64,000 nt of DNA from Posidonia oceanica (Eukaryota; Streptophyta; Magnoliopsida; Alismatales; Posidoniaceae). Numbering within the stretch: the first letter of the stretch is position 1; each line of letters opens with the position of its first letter. Shown piece after piece: positions 21,565 through 32,442 of the stretch. The notes under the pieces were generated by a model. It did no database searches and was not told where the DNA came from. It worked only from the letters and a program-made list of their open reading frames with translations. The position numbers and the translations under genes were made by a program. The stretch spans positions 47,564,001 through 47,628,000 of the forward strand of contig JAZBRS010000029.1 of NCBI GenBank assembly GCA_037176725.1, in the 5' to 3' direction.

Positions 21565-22860
21565 AGAATAAGAAGGCGGGAGCTACACCAGAGAAGGAGA
21601 CGCTGGCACAGAGGGAGTCAATGCAGGAGCCGAAGGGAGTAAAAGAGGGGCCGCCTCTGGGGCAATAGGACCTGGGAGTCACCAACAAACTGGGCCATCA
21701 CTGACCGAGAACGGGTCATCACAGGGCTACGGGTAGGAGCAAGAGGGCGAATCCTAGGAGGAGCTATGTTCGCTAAAGCGAAGTAGCTCAGAAGGGGGGT
21801 TGATCAGAAGTAAGGATCGTAGCGGGGGCGTCAGCAAACGAAGGCACTCAAGCTCCAGCTAAGGAACTCGCTGACAGACCTCTGCGCGAAAGGCAAACAC
21901 AAAAAAAACAAAGAGTTAGAACCCGAAAGTAAAAGCGAATGCGTTAGTGTATGACATGAATGCAAGTGTATGCTTTCTAGCATGCTCTCCCTCACCAATC
22001 TAGGGTGTCCTAGTAGGCAATCTACTTCGGACGCTCAGGGGTGTACGGGTCGCCGACTCAGGCTAGAAAAAAGCAGGTCCCACGTCTTAAACCCAGCCCA
22101 AAGCACAAGTGGTGACGTAGTGGTGCGTAGGTGGCCTTGACCCTGCCAGAAGCATGGGTGGTACCCTCTACTAACACCAACGCGACCCCCTGACAAGGGG
22201 GGACAGACCGATCTACTTGCTCCACACCAAAGCGTTGGACGCAAGAGACCGGGAGTATCCTTCTCAGATTGTAGGCGGACTCAAATGAGAAGAATGCATG
22301 CCCTATATGATGCTTTATGCAAATGCTTCGCATTTTCTCTTGCGTTTTTTATTAACTCAAGGGGGTGCAAGTGAGTTTGCAGTCTCTAGTTGCTCCTAGA
22401 AGTTCTTTTTACTTGCTGTTTTTAGTTAGCCTTGGGGGAAGTAATCAGTCTCTAATTGTCCTTAGGCTTAATGCAAAAGGGGAAGAAAATCATCCAGATA
22501 TGGCAAGCAGACAGCACACATCACAGCAAAAGTCATGGGCATGGCATGTGTATGTGTGTGTGAGCATGATAGTGAAAGAAAAGCACTTATCATAGCAAAA
22601 AAAGCAGGTATGAATAGCATGTGCAGGTGCAGTGGCAATGCATTAGTGTAAAGGGAAGCATTCATCATTCAAAAGGCATGCATGGTGTGCCAAGCAAGTA
22701 TTTAGACATGAAAGCAAGTAAATGAAGCAGCGCAAGCAATTATGGCATAAAACAGATAAATAAACAAGCAAGCAGGTAAGCAAGTAAAGCAGGCAAAAGC
22801 AAAAGCAAGCAAAACACCCATGCAAGCGGTGAGAAAGCCAAGCGAAAGTCGGAGTACTGC
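21565..22860 (-). other. Element F 5' leader between PBS and gag
   Basis: No convincing gene is seen. ORFs here are short and without homology I can recognise. The stretch 22365-22850 contains many short AAGCA/GCAAG-type direct repeats. It would be the untranslated leader carrying packaging signals; none can be pinpointed. Confidence 0.55.
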
Positions 22861-22878
22861 TCCCCGGCGGAGTCGCCA
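22861..22878 (-). promoter_or_regulatory. F primer-binding site, tRNA-Arg(ACG)
   Basis: In sense, one base after the 5' LTR stands TGGCGACTCCGCCGGGGA. It is complementary at 17 of 18 positions to the 3' end of plant tRNA-Arg(ACG) as I recall it (TCCCCAGCGGAGTCGCCA). Ogre-type elements are reported to use tRNA-Arg. Confidence 0.85.
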
Positions 22879-22879
22879 C

Positions 22880-25800
22880 TGTAGTAATCCTGAATTCTAA
22901 TCGTCCATGCACATTACCAAAGCTTGTGTGCACCGATTAAAATATGCTCACCATATGCAGCTGGATCCGAGGGAAGAACTCGACTCGGAAACGCTGGCAA
23001 AAGAAAAGAAAAGAAATGATAAGACAATTCGGAGTCGCCACCGGGTCTATTGAATTGGAAGATAAGGAAAACCAAGGGTTAAGCATGCAAAGACATGCGA
23101 AACCAGATGCAAGGAGGGGCAAAGGAATGCGAAGCAAAACTAAGCTATGCTATGCTACTATGCTATGCTATGACTCAAGCCTAGGATAAAGGAAAAGGTC
23201 GATGAGAGCCAAGAGAAAGGGCAAGGACTCCTGTTACACACGGGAAAGGTGTTAGGCACCCCCGATACGTCCGAGAGTCGGTCTTTCTTAGGCAATCTTG
23301 CGCTCGTGCAGGGAATTGCTAGCCTAATGCCTAAATGCCTTAAATGCTCACCTACTATGCGAGGGAAATAAACGTGCTATCTATGTGCTCAGCCACGCTG
23401 CTAGTGTTCCGAACTGGGCGGACCCTGGTTCGTGAGAACTCCTAAGCAGTAAGCATCACGGCCCTATATGCAGATGCAAGCGAGAAAGCAAAACTGCGGG
23501 AAAACCAAGCAATGCAGGCGACATGCAAGCGATAAAGCAAAGCAGGTGCGGAAAACGGTGCAAAAATGCAGGAAACCATGCGAGGCATGGGAAATAATGC
23601 AGAGGGCAGAAAGCAATGCAAAGGGGTGCAGAAAATCATGCAAAGGAGCGGAAAAGCGATGCAAAACATGGAAAACGAGGTAAAGTGCGCAAAACAAGGC
23701 AAAGTGGGGTGCGAAATCAAAACAAAGGGGTGGGTAACATGCATTGGGGTTGCAGCAAGCCAAAGAAGCGATAAAACGTGAGAAAAGGCGAGCGAAACAA
23801 AATCTGCAATTTAAAGTGGCTGTCAGCCATCTGCAAGTATTGGACGCTGGCAACACCAGCGTCCAACGTTGGACGCTGGCAGAGCCGGCGTCCAACACCT
23901 ACTGTAGACAGACAGCATGCATTTTTTGGAAAACTATGCATTCTAACTATATGGATGCAATACAGATGCAAATATGCAACTAAATGGGTACTAGACATGC
24001 AAATCTAACCTAACAGAAGATCAGAGGAAGAATCAGGGCAAGCGACATGCCAGAATCAAGGATCCAAACATGTAGGTTGTTGGACACCTATAGGCTGGGC
24101 GTCCAACACAGAACAGAAGACAAAGGAGAGAAGGGAGCGTGCAAGTGATAGGGGAGAATTGGGATCATGCATTTGGGTCACTAAAGATAAGCATGGAGCA
24201 AGCAAGCAAACATGGGATGCAAAATAAACAATCAAACCTTACCTATGCTGAGTGCCAGGCCAGAGGCACAACCAGGGTGTTGGACGCGAGCTAGGTCAGC
24301 GTCCAACGTTGGACGCCAACACCAGCAGCGTACAACGCTCTGGGAGGCACAACACACAAAAAGCATGCATAAACATGCAAATAAATTAACTGAAATAAAA
24401 GAACAGTTGCTGAAGAAGCTAGGCATGCATAAGAACACAGGAGGCAAGCAAATAAGCAAGATCAGGGAAGCATGCAAGCTTTAAACAAACAAGAGAAGCC
24501 AGGACGTTGGACGCTAGAGCCAACAGCGTCCAACATCAGACGCTGAAGGCTTTGGCGTCCAACGACCCAGACCAACAGACTTACATGTTCTAAAGGGGGA
24601 GCTCAGCTCTACCCCACCTAGATGCATGCAACCGCATTAAGAACATGTAGGAAACTAACAGGAGCATGCAAAGGAGGCATTCAATCCAAAGGAACTAAGC
24701 AAAGAGGAGACATGCATAAGAACCTAGGATCTAAACTTGCAAAAAGGAAAGCATGCAACTTGCAAAGGCCTAGCAAACCTAAACATGGGTGCCATAGTGG
24801 CCAAGCATCTCTAAGCAGGCACAGCTCACAAAATAATAACTAAAATATGCATGAGGTAGGCATGGAAGCAAAGCACAGCAAGCAGACACGTTGGACGCTA
24901 GGTGAACCAGCGTCCAACGTTGGACACGGCTCACCCTAGCGTCCAACACAGGCAGGAGACAGATGGAATATTAAGCATGCTAAAAGGCTTCAAACAGGCA
25001 TGGAATAAGTTAAAAAGCATGGCACAACATCAGGAAGCATTAAGGGAAGCATATGGCATATATTTGCAAAGAGGCATGCAAAGAAAAAAGCATGGAAAGC
25101 ATTCAAATAGAGGCAAAGCTAAGCAGGGTGTTGGACGCTGCTACGGCAAGCATCCAACGTTGGACGCACCAGTTGGTGCGTCCAACACACTGAACTCTCT
25201 CTTGGACGTGATTCACGTCCAAAAGGAGTCAAACCAGTTGCAACTTGCATGGAGACACTCTACTATGCATGCACGACTCTACGGGGTAGAAGGCTAACCT
25301 TTGGAGGCTCTGGAACGGCGGCCCCACCAAGTTCGCTGGAGTTGCAGGTGCTCTGCGACAGCAGGTTCGGTGAGATCTCCTGGGCAGCTCAGTGCACCGG
25401 AGGAGCTTGCAGCTGGTTGCAGACGGAGATGGGAGTGCCTTCTTGCTCTCGGAAGTGAGAATTCTCTCGTAGGCTTTGTGTGGTGTCTGTGGCGAAGGTT
25501 GGAAGTTGCGGTTTTATGCAAAACGGCATGGGTTCGTGTGTTGCAGAAGGATTTGCAGGTGGTTTGCAAGTGGTTGCAGGCAATGTTAGAGGCCAATGGG
25601 TGTGCGCGAGGCTCGAGGGATGTTAGGGCTGTGGCAGAGGCTTGTCAGACGGCCGACGGAGCCACGGCGGTGGCTAACACGGGCGGCCGAAGGTGTGAGG
25701 GCGGTGAGAGCGGGATTTCCGGTTAAATGGGCAATGATGAGTATCCAAGGTAGTTACTCACCCTTGGAAGGTAGTGGATGAGCTGGAGGGAAGGGAATGA

Positions 25801-26178
25801 CATGTAGTAAGTGCGGGGAGGTGCGGGATTGGACAGCTGGTGAGCTGGAAGGGGTGGAACAGCCGCTGCTGCCTTCGAGTCGTTGGACGCCAGACCAGAG
25901 TGCGTCCAACGTTGGACACTAGCACAGGCCGCGTCCAACGTTGGACGCTACCTATTCCAGCGTCCAACACACTCAAGTGGCATAAGCTGCAAATGGGCTT
26001 AGGTTTGGGCCTAGAAGTATTGTAAAAATTGCAAGAAGGCCTGGTAAAGGCTTCTAGGGTTTTGGGCAAGGTTTTGGGGCTAGAAAATGGGTTGAAAAAA
26101 TGGATGCCATTCCAGAGTCCACACGAGCCTGCAAAAGAGAACAACCAACTTCCAGGCTGTCAGAATGGGGTGTCTACA
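22880..26178 (-). repeat. Element F 5' LTR (3299 bp)
   Basis: It is the partner of 3111-6435, opening TGTAGACACCCC in sense and closing GGATTACTACA before the PBS. It holds the promoter that would drive the element; no TATA box can be assigned with certainty. It is 26 bp shorter than the 3' LTR. Part of the difference is a missing hairpin: only one remains at 24080-24106 where the 3' LTR has two (4306-4361). Confidence 0.95.
23200..23490 (-). promoter_or_regulatory. Conserved LTR block shared by F, C, D and E
   Basis: In sense this block runs GCATATAGGGCCGTGATGCT ... GGTGCCTAACACC ... AACAGGAGTCCTTGCCC. Equivalent blocks lie at 3450-3720, 46285-46575 and 58165-58455 (minus) and 45455-45750 (plus), although the rest of the LTRs is largely unalike. 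The GGTGCCTAACACC motif is widely seen in Tat-type LTRs. ATATAGGG could be a weak TATA-like box; this is inference. Confidence 0.65.
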
Positions 26179-26183
26179 GGTAG
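26179..26183. repeat. Target-site duplication GGTAG, right copy
   Basis: This second GGTAG directly follows the CA end of F's 5' LTR. It pairs with 3106-3110. Confidence 0.93.
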
Positions 26184-26817
26184 CGATCGTTACTTTACCA
26201 AGTGGGTGGAAGCGACCTCCTACAAAACAGTAACTATTGTGGCTACAGAAAAGTTTATCAGAAATAATATCATAGCCCAGTATGGGGTCCCACATGCGCT
26301 CATCTTTGATAACAGCACGAATTTTATCGCCAAGAGGATCGAAGACTATCTGCAGAGCTTCAGCATCAAACACCATAGATCCTCGCCTTATCAGCTGCAA
26401 ATGAACGGCGCAGTAGAGTTCGCCAACAAGAACCTGGTTAAGATCCTGAAAAAGATGGCGGAAAATCACAACGACTGGCACGACAAGCTTCCTTCCGCAC
26501 TTTAGGCGTACAGGACATCTGTCCGGACTTCAATAGGAGCCACCCCGTACTCTCTGGTGTACGATATGGAGGCAGTGCTGCCCATCGAAGTAGAGATCGC
26601 CTCACTGCGGATCCTACGGGAAGCTGAGTTGGAAGAAGCAGAATGGGTCGAAGACCACTGCATCCAACTAAATCTGATTAATTAGCACAGGCTGCAAGCT
26701 ATGCATAATGCATACTGTTACCTGAAGCGAATGGCCAGATCATACTTGAAGAAGGTTCAAGCCAGAAGCTTCCAGTCAAGAGACCTTGTTCTGCGCACCA
26801 TTCATTTACCTGATGGT
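26179..26817 (+). pseudogene. pol: Element A integrase, remaining part
   Basis: Integrase resumes right after F: RYFTKWVEATSYKTVTIVA, then LIFDNSTNFIAKRIEDYL with the second catalytic Asp, and MNGAVEFANKN with the Glu. It continues through [20 protein letters not shown] to RSFQSRDLVLRTIHLPDG, where homology to F's integrase ends at the edge of the palindrome (26818). Faults are a one-base deletion near 26190, TAG near 26504 (Trp of ALWAYRTS) and TAG near 26683. The last 60 or so codons and the 3' half of A are missing from the window. Confidence 0.9.
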
Positions 26818-27982
26818 TGTGGATATGGGGTTTTTGGAAGGCGAGGTGAAGAAGATGATGGTGAGGGAGGTTTGGGGAAGAAGAGGCTTCTTTTGGCTCT
26901 CTCTCTTGCTCGCTCTATCTTCTCTTTCTCGGGGTCCCCCTTTTTTGTATCCGACTCCGTCACTCCACGTGTGATGGAATTAGTGTGATCGCCACTCTCG
27001 GTTCACTTTCGCCGGCCCTCAAGACGCCTTTGGGGAGATGTAGTGTGGTTGTGGGTTCAGCTACCTTGGGACAACGCCAGCGTTGCCCAAGGGTGCCCGT
27101 GCTTGGTAAGCTCTTTCTTCCTTCTTCCTCCTTGTATGACAAACATTAGCAAAGCAAAACAAACAAAACAATATAAAGATGGATCAATATGTGTAGTAAT
27201 CTATCCAGAGTTAGTAGAAAAGAAAATAAAGAAAGCGTAGTGAGATACGTACCCGAGGGGTTTGATCCCCCCGGTTGCAACTAAAAGAGATGTATGCCTA
27301 GTTAAAACAATATATGAACTTGAAATAAAAATGCTTGATTATGCTACGGAATTAAACATGTAATATCAGAAATGAAAAGGAAATGAATGAAATAGAGTCT
27401 TTTCTGTCTATGCACAAGGTGCAAACTGTGTTGGCATGAAGCCAACAACGACAAAAGGATCCTCAAGCTTTTTTTTTGAAGTTCATATATTGTTTTAACT
27501 AGGCATACATCTCTTTTAGTTGCAACTAGGGGGATCAAACCCCTCAGGTACGTATCTCATTACGCTTTCTTTATTTTCTTTTCTACTAACTCTGGATAGA
27601 TTACTACACATATTGATCCATCTTTATATTGTTTTGTTTGTTTTGCTTTGCTAACGTTTGTCATACAAGGAGGAAGAAGGAAGAAAGAGCTTACCAAGCA
27701 TGGGCACCCTTGGGCAACGCTGGCGTTGTCCCAAGGTAGCTGAACCCGCAACCACACTACATCTCCCCAAAGGCGTCTCGAGGGCCAGTGAAAGCGAACC
27801 GAGAGTGGCGATCACACCGATTCCATCACACGTGGAGTGACGGAGTCGGATACAAAAAAGGGGGACCCCAAGAAAGAGAAGATAGAGCGAGCAAGAGAGA
27901 GAGCCAAAAGAAGCCTCTTCTTCCCCAAACCTCCCTCACCATCATCTTCTTCACCTCGCCTTCCAAAAACCCCATATCCACA
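26818..27982. repeat. Near-perfect palindrome, 504-bp arms
   Basis: The left arm (26818-27321) and right arm (27479-27982) are reverse complements with only scattered mismatches. A 157-bp spacer (27322-27478) separates them. The outer ends are TGTGGATATGG and CCATATCCACA. No direct repeat flanks it: the left flank ends in A's integrase, the right continues into the B leader. The arms contain no recognisable gene; a small ORF in each is simply the same sequence in mirror image. Its source is not known. A transcript across it would be a long hairpin RNA. Confidence 0.93.
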
Positions 27983-29449
27983 GTCTAGCGATCACGGTGG
28001 GATGGCTAAAAGTGCCCCCGTGTAAGGTAAGTAAACCCTTCCTTTCTTCTTCCTCCTTCATTATTGACATTCTTAGTTTAGTTTTAGTTTCGTATTTTCT
28101 CATATGTTTTAAAGAAGCGGCAAAATTCCTGTGTTTTGAGGCGTCGTGATCTTTTCCGATTGTTTCCCACGTTTCAATAACTGAAATCACCTCCCCCTTC
28201 TCTTTGGATTCTCGGGCGTGGGGGTGATCTGTAAAAAAATTACTGTTTTTTCTGAAAAACTCTGTCAGTACATTATACGCGTGATCTGGCGCGTCTAACA
28301 TTAGATGCTCCATTCACCGCGTCTAACGACCACTGAACAGAAACATTTATGTTTTAAATTTTTTCTTAGCTTTCTTTTTATAATTGGCCCAAAGACTGAG
28401 GTGTGAGGTGATCAGCTTTGCCGTAGGGACTGGAATCTCATTTTCTTTTGGGTGCTTTACAAAAAACAAATAAAAATCGAATTTTTCTGAATGACTTGCA
28501 TGGCCCTATTTAAGGAACTAATTTGATTGTGTCTTTTCTTGGATTACACAAAGTAACCACTTGAATCCTGAGCACCTCTGTTGCAAAGGACTTAAGAGAG
28601 GTGTTTGTGTTGTCACTTGCTTTCACAAGGGGCACTCTTCTCTCCCTTGCTCTGTGTGGAAGTAAGTTAGAAACCCAAGTCTAGATTTGCATTCTTCCCC
28701 TCCTTCGGTGGTTTGTTTATTTTATTGTTGTTGATACGTGAGAGACCCGATTAATCCTGAGTACGCTGGGCTCTACCTCTATAGGGTAGGGACCTAAGTG
28801 TATTTAGGCTCCCCCTAACATCCTCAGGAGTTGAGGTAGGAGGTAGTACCAAAAAAAATATTTACCCATTTTGTGAGGATCCATAGAAATCCCTGAAAAA
28901 AAAATGCCATACCTAAGCCTTAAGGTACCTTGAGAGCTATGTAGGTTTAAAACACTAATCTCAAAGCGAAAACATAAATCAAAATTTTAAATCACTATCT
29001 GAAAGTGTTTCTGTAAAGTTTTCTAAAACAGAGTGTTAGACGCTGAACTCTCTATGTCTAACGTTAGACGCAGGAAATAGCGCGTCTAACACATTCTTTT
29101 CTTGGCTACTTATTTTTAGCTTTTCTGTGTGGATTAATTGCAGCGTAAAACATTGAAAAAAGAAAAAACCATAAATAGGACAGTAGCAATTTTATATTCA
29201 GTTTTTACTTTTTAGGAGCCTGTATTAAATCACAAAATTTTGTAATTTCCTTTTTGAAGCACTTGTAACCCTTCCATTATATATAAAAAAAAAGGGAAAA
29301 GAAAAAAAAGAAAAGAAAAAAGGAAAAAAAAAAGGAGAGAAAACAAAAAAAAGAAAAAAAGGAGAGAAAAAAAAAGGAAAAGAGAAGACAGGAAAAGAAC
29401 AAAGGAATACTGTTGAGGGTGTTGTACGCGTGAATTACTGCATCCAACG
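27983..29449 (+). other. Element B 5' region, possible LTR and leader
   Basis: No gene is seen. It contains hairpin-family sites with GTTAGACGC/GCGTCTAAC cores (28285-28330, 29033-29092) and a GTTGTACGCG variant (29420-29470), and a purine-only tract (29287-29400). No clear PBS or TG...CA boundary was found. Confidence 0.5.
29287..29400. repeat. Purine (A/G) low-complexity tract
   Basis: About 115 bp consist almost wholly of A and G on the plus strand, in irregular AAAAG/GGAAAA runs. The long ORF on the minus strand (Phe/Ser/Leu only) is an artefact of it. Confidence 0.85.
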
Positions 29450-30910
29450 TTGTACGCGCATTTTGAGGCGTATTACACCCTGAATCAAATTCCAACTCAT
29501 TTTCAAAAGTTGCTGAACCAAACCTTTGATGCTGAACATTCACAAAGAGGTCAGACTAAAGTGCCTAAGGAGGAACCTATCATGAAGATGTTCCATCCAA
29601 CCACTGGAGAAGAAATGGATCCCGTCTCGATTCAATATCAAGCCGTGTGTTGCTTCCTTTACAGCGACACCAACCAACCTGGCCCAACTGGCACATCAAA
29701 TCAACAAGATCTCCATCATGGTCAATACCTCTCTGGTGAAGGACTACGAAGGCCCGTCGCAAACCACATCCCTGAAGGTCTATACTAGGGACATCTTGGA
29801 AATGCACCGCCGGACACCGAACACTAGGGACAGAGAAATGACCCCAATGGAATATTCCAAACAAGGGGCCATCCATGGTTCTTTGAGCAATCAGAGCAGC
29901 AGCCACATGGCCAGTATAAAGGACGAGTCAACCCATTGTTCTCCAGTCAACCAGAACGGTTCCCTCAGGCTATAAATTCAAATGCTCAAGCAACTCAGAT
30001 AAGCAGCACTGACTTGGCAGAAATGAGGAAGATGCTCAGTGCATTAGGAGTTCACACTCAAACTCCACCTTCCTTCGATATGGGCAACTTCCCTCCCTTT
30101 CGGCTACCCCCGGGCTTCAAATATCCTAAGATGCCCCGATTTGATGGAACTACGAATCCTCAAAGTCACATTATGATATTCCAAATGGAGGCCATGCCTT
30201 ACTGCCATGACCAAGGGCTCCTTATCCACATGTTCTTCTATTTTCTTGAAGGAGAGCCCATGGAGTGGTTCATGTCACTGAGCAAGGAAGAATTAAGCAG
30301 TTTCAAACAAATTCAAGAAAACTTCCTACTCAAGTACCAGTATAAGGTGGAGCCCAAGCCAACCTTCCTCGACTTGGCAAAAGAAATGATGGAACCTAGC
30401 GAAGACTGGTTCACTTATGCCAATCGGTGGAGAGATATGGCTGCAAGATCAGGCCTAGAAATCCCAGAAAGACAAATGGACCAAAAGCTGATAGCAAACA
30501 CCACAGGACCAATGAAGAAAGGACTTGCCAATGCCTATTGTCCATCCATTTCAGCATTATATGAGGTGGCAGCATCTGTCTGGGAGAATATCCATGAATT
30601 TGAAGAGCCACAACTGATTGAAGATGATATTGAAGATGACATCGATCAAACCATGGTTAATCAAATTCAAGGAATGTGCAACAACTATTATGGCGATGAA
30701 ATGCAACAATGGAGGCAACCACAACCCATTCCATGTTTGCGGCAAGCTCCAGCACTGCACCAAGTGCCACAGCCACCGCTACACCAACAGCCAATAACTG
30801 CACAGGTGCTAAGAGTACAGCAAGCTCAACCAACATGGAGGCATCAACCTCTGACACGCTCAAGCAAGCCAATAAAATATACGGAGGAGGTCAAGACACC
30901 ACTCTTGTAA
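29450..30910 (+). pseudogene. gag: Element B gag
   Basis: A single frame runs through the segment. The capsid-like core is clear: YPKMPRFDGTTNPQSHIMIF, FFYFLEGEPMEWFMSLSKEE, ENFLLKYQYKVEPKPTFLDL and TYANRWRDMAARSGLEIPER (residues about 60-185 counted from 29936). Two in-frame TAG stops lie upstream (29786 and about 29832, both preceding GG and likely former CAG), and a TAA at 30908 ends the ORF. The frame continues after that stop into a proline-rich repeat. The starting Met is uncertain because the upstream part runs into a hairpin-family site. Gag would supply the particle. Confidence 0.85.
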
Positions 30911-30922
30911 GGCAGTCGAAAT

Positions 30923-31744
30923 ATGTGGGGCATTTTCAAGAAAGACAAATCATTGCCAATGCCCGATCTTGAGCCAGAGCCAATGCCAGAGCCAGCACCC
31001 GATCTAGAGCAAGAACCATTGCCAATGCCCGATCCTGAGCCAGAGCCAGAGCCAGTGCCAGAGCCAGCACCCGAGCTAGAGCAAGAATCATTGCCAATGC
31101 CCGATCCTGAGCCAGAGCCAATGCCAGAGCCAGCACCTGAGCTAGAGCAAGAATCATTGCCAATGCCCGATCCTGAGCCAGAGCCAGCACCTGAGCTAGA
31201 GCAAGAATCATTGCCAATGCCTGATCCTGAGCCAGAGCCAATGCCGGAGCTAGCACCCGAGCTAAAGCAAGAACCATTGCCAGTGCCCGATCCTGAGCTA
31301 GAGCCAATGCCAGAGCCAGCACCCGAGCTAGAGCAAGAACCATTGCCAATGCCCGACACTGAGCCAGAGCCAATGCCAGAGCCAGCACCCGAGCTAGAGC
31401 AAGAACCATTGCCAATGCCCGACCCTAAGCCAAAGCCAATGCCAGAGCCAGCACCCGAGCTAGAACAAGAGCCATTGCTAATGCTCAACCCTGAGCCAAA
31501 GCCAATGCCAAAGCCAGCACCCGTACTAGAGCCCGTGCCCATGCCAGAGGCAGCACCCGAGCTAGAGCAAGAACCATTGCCAATGCCCGACCCTAAGCCA
31601 AAGCCAATGCCAGAGCCAGCACCCGAGCTAGAGCAAGAGCCATTGCTAATGCTCGACCTTGAGCCAGAGCCAATGCTAAAGCCAGCACCCGTACTAGAGC
31701 CCGTGCCCATGCCAGAGCTAGTACCCGCGCCAGAGCCAATGTGA
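30923..31744 (+). pseudogene. Pro/Glu-rich repeat domain in the B gag frame
   Basis: It lies in the same frame as gag and is separated from it by one TAA. It consists of a 22-residue (66-bp) repeat of the type [20 protein letters not shown], about a dozen copies with shorter variants, ending at a TGA. Such acidic proline-rich arrays are usually unstructured. The opposite strand gives a Gly/Ser ORF that mirrors the repeat and is not a gene. Confidence 0.75.
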
Positions 31745-32104
31745 GAGATGTTGTCAGTGCCACCAAAGGCATCCAACCCAGATGTTGTGACGACATAGCT
31801 AGGGGTAGAGAATGAGCTTACTGTGCTTTCCTACATCAAGGAATTGCTGCTTCATCCACCTAGGCTTCCTGACATATCAATTTGTGGAAAGTGTATCCCT
31901 GCCATGAAATGGTGCCCATGTAAGCACATGCTAAAGAAGCGGATTCCGTGCATCAACAGGGTCAACTTTGCTCGCAAGCCAAAAATCAAAAGGATGCCCC
32001 AACTAAAGTGGCTTGCGACGCAAGGGGCAGAGCACCATGCTCATCCATCGCATCGCCCTCCTCTCTCAGGACAAGGCACGGATTTCGTGTTTAACACTGG
32101 TTAG
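31745..32104 (+). pseudogene. Cys-containing tail in the B gag frame
   Basis: Still in the gag frame after stops at 31742 and 31797, this encodes a basic 93-residue stretch with spaced cysteines (ISICGKCIPAMKWCPCKH) followed by KKRIPCINRVNFARKPKIKR. The Cys spacing is not a standard CCHC knuckle. I do not recognise a family. Confidence 0.45.
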
Positions 32105-32298
32105 GGAGCCGGAAGCGAGAGGCCTCTACTGATGGAGGCTACACTAGGGGCATCCCCCTAGTTATTGTGAATAAACTTCATCTTTATTTTCCTATTTTTC
32201 TTTTATCTAGTTCAAGCATGAAAAATACATAAATAAAACACATCCATTCACGTAATAAAAGTGTAATTTAATGAGAAGGAATATCCTTCCACGGAAGC

Positions 32299-32442
32299 AT
32301 GGGAAGCTGAGACCAAATTGGGAAGGACCATACTTGGTGGTTGAGGCATATCCGGGCAATGCTTATTTGTTTGGCCAAAGAGGATGGCACTAGGCTTGAA
32401 TATCCCTGGAATGCGTTGCACCTCAAACGGTACTACCCTTGA
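32299..32442 (+). pseudogene. pol: Integrase C-terminus relic of element B
   Basis: It encodes HGKLRPNWEGPYLVVEAYPG and then, after one extra T near 32371, LAKEDGTRLEYPWNALHLKR and the terminal YYP stop. This is the last 45 or so codons of a Ty3/gypsy polyprotein. It differs from the A/F ending, so it belongs to B's own family. All upstream pol is deleted. Confidence 0.85.

Larger units (their letters stand above)
3111..26178 (-). mobile_element. Element F: complete 23-kb Tat/Ogre-like retrotransposon
   Basis: This full-length element is bounded by TG...CA LTRs and a perfect 5-bp target duplication. Coding sense is the minus strand. In sense order it has a 5' LTR (22880-26178), PBS, leader, gag, protease with G-patch, linker, RT, RNase H, archaeal-type RNase H, integrase, PMD ORF, structured 3' region, polypurine tract and 3' LTR (3111-6435). 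The total of 23,068 bp is within the range known for Ogre-type elements. It is inactive now because gag is frameshifted and pol carries about 12 stops, but structurally it is whole. It lies inside the integrase of a related element, A. Confidence 0.95.

Noticed and set aside
22861..22878. Fragment of a tRNA-Arg gene
   Set aside because: Only the 3'-terminal 18 bases match, directly beside an LTR: this is a primer-binding site.
30844..31776. 310-codon Gly/Ser ORF on the minus strand
   Set aside because: Mirror of the Pro/Glu repeat that is in frame with B gag.
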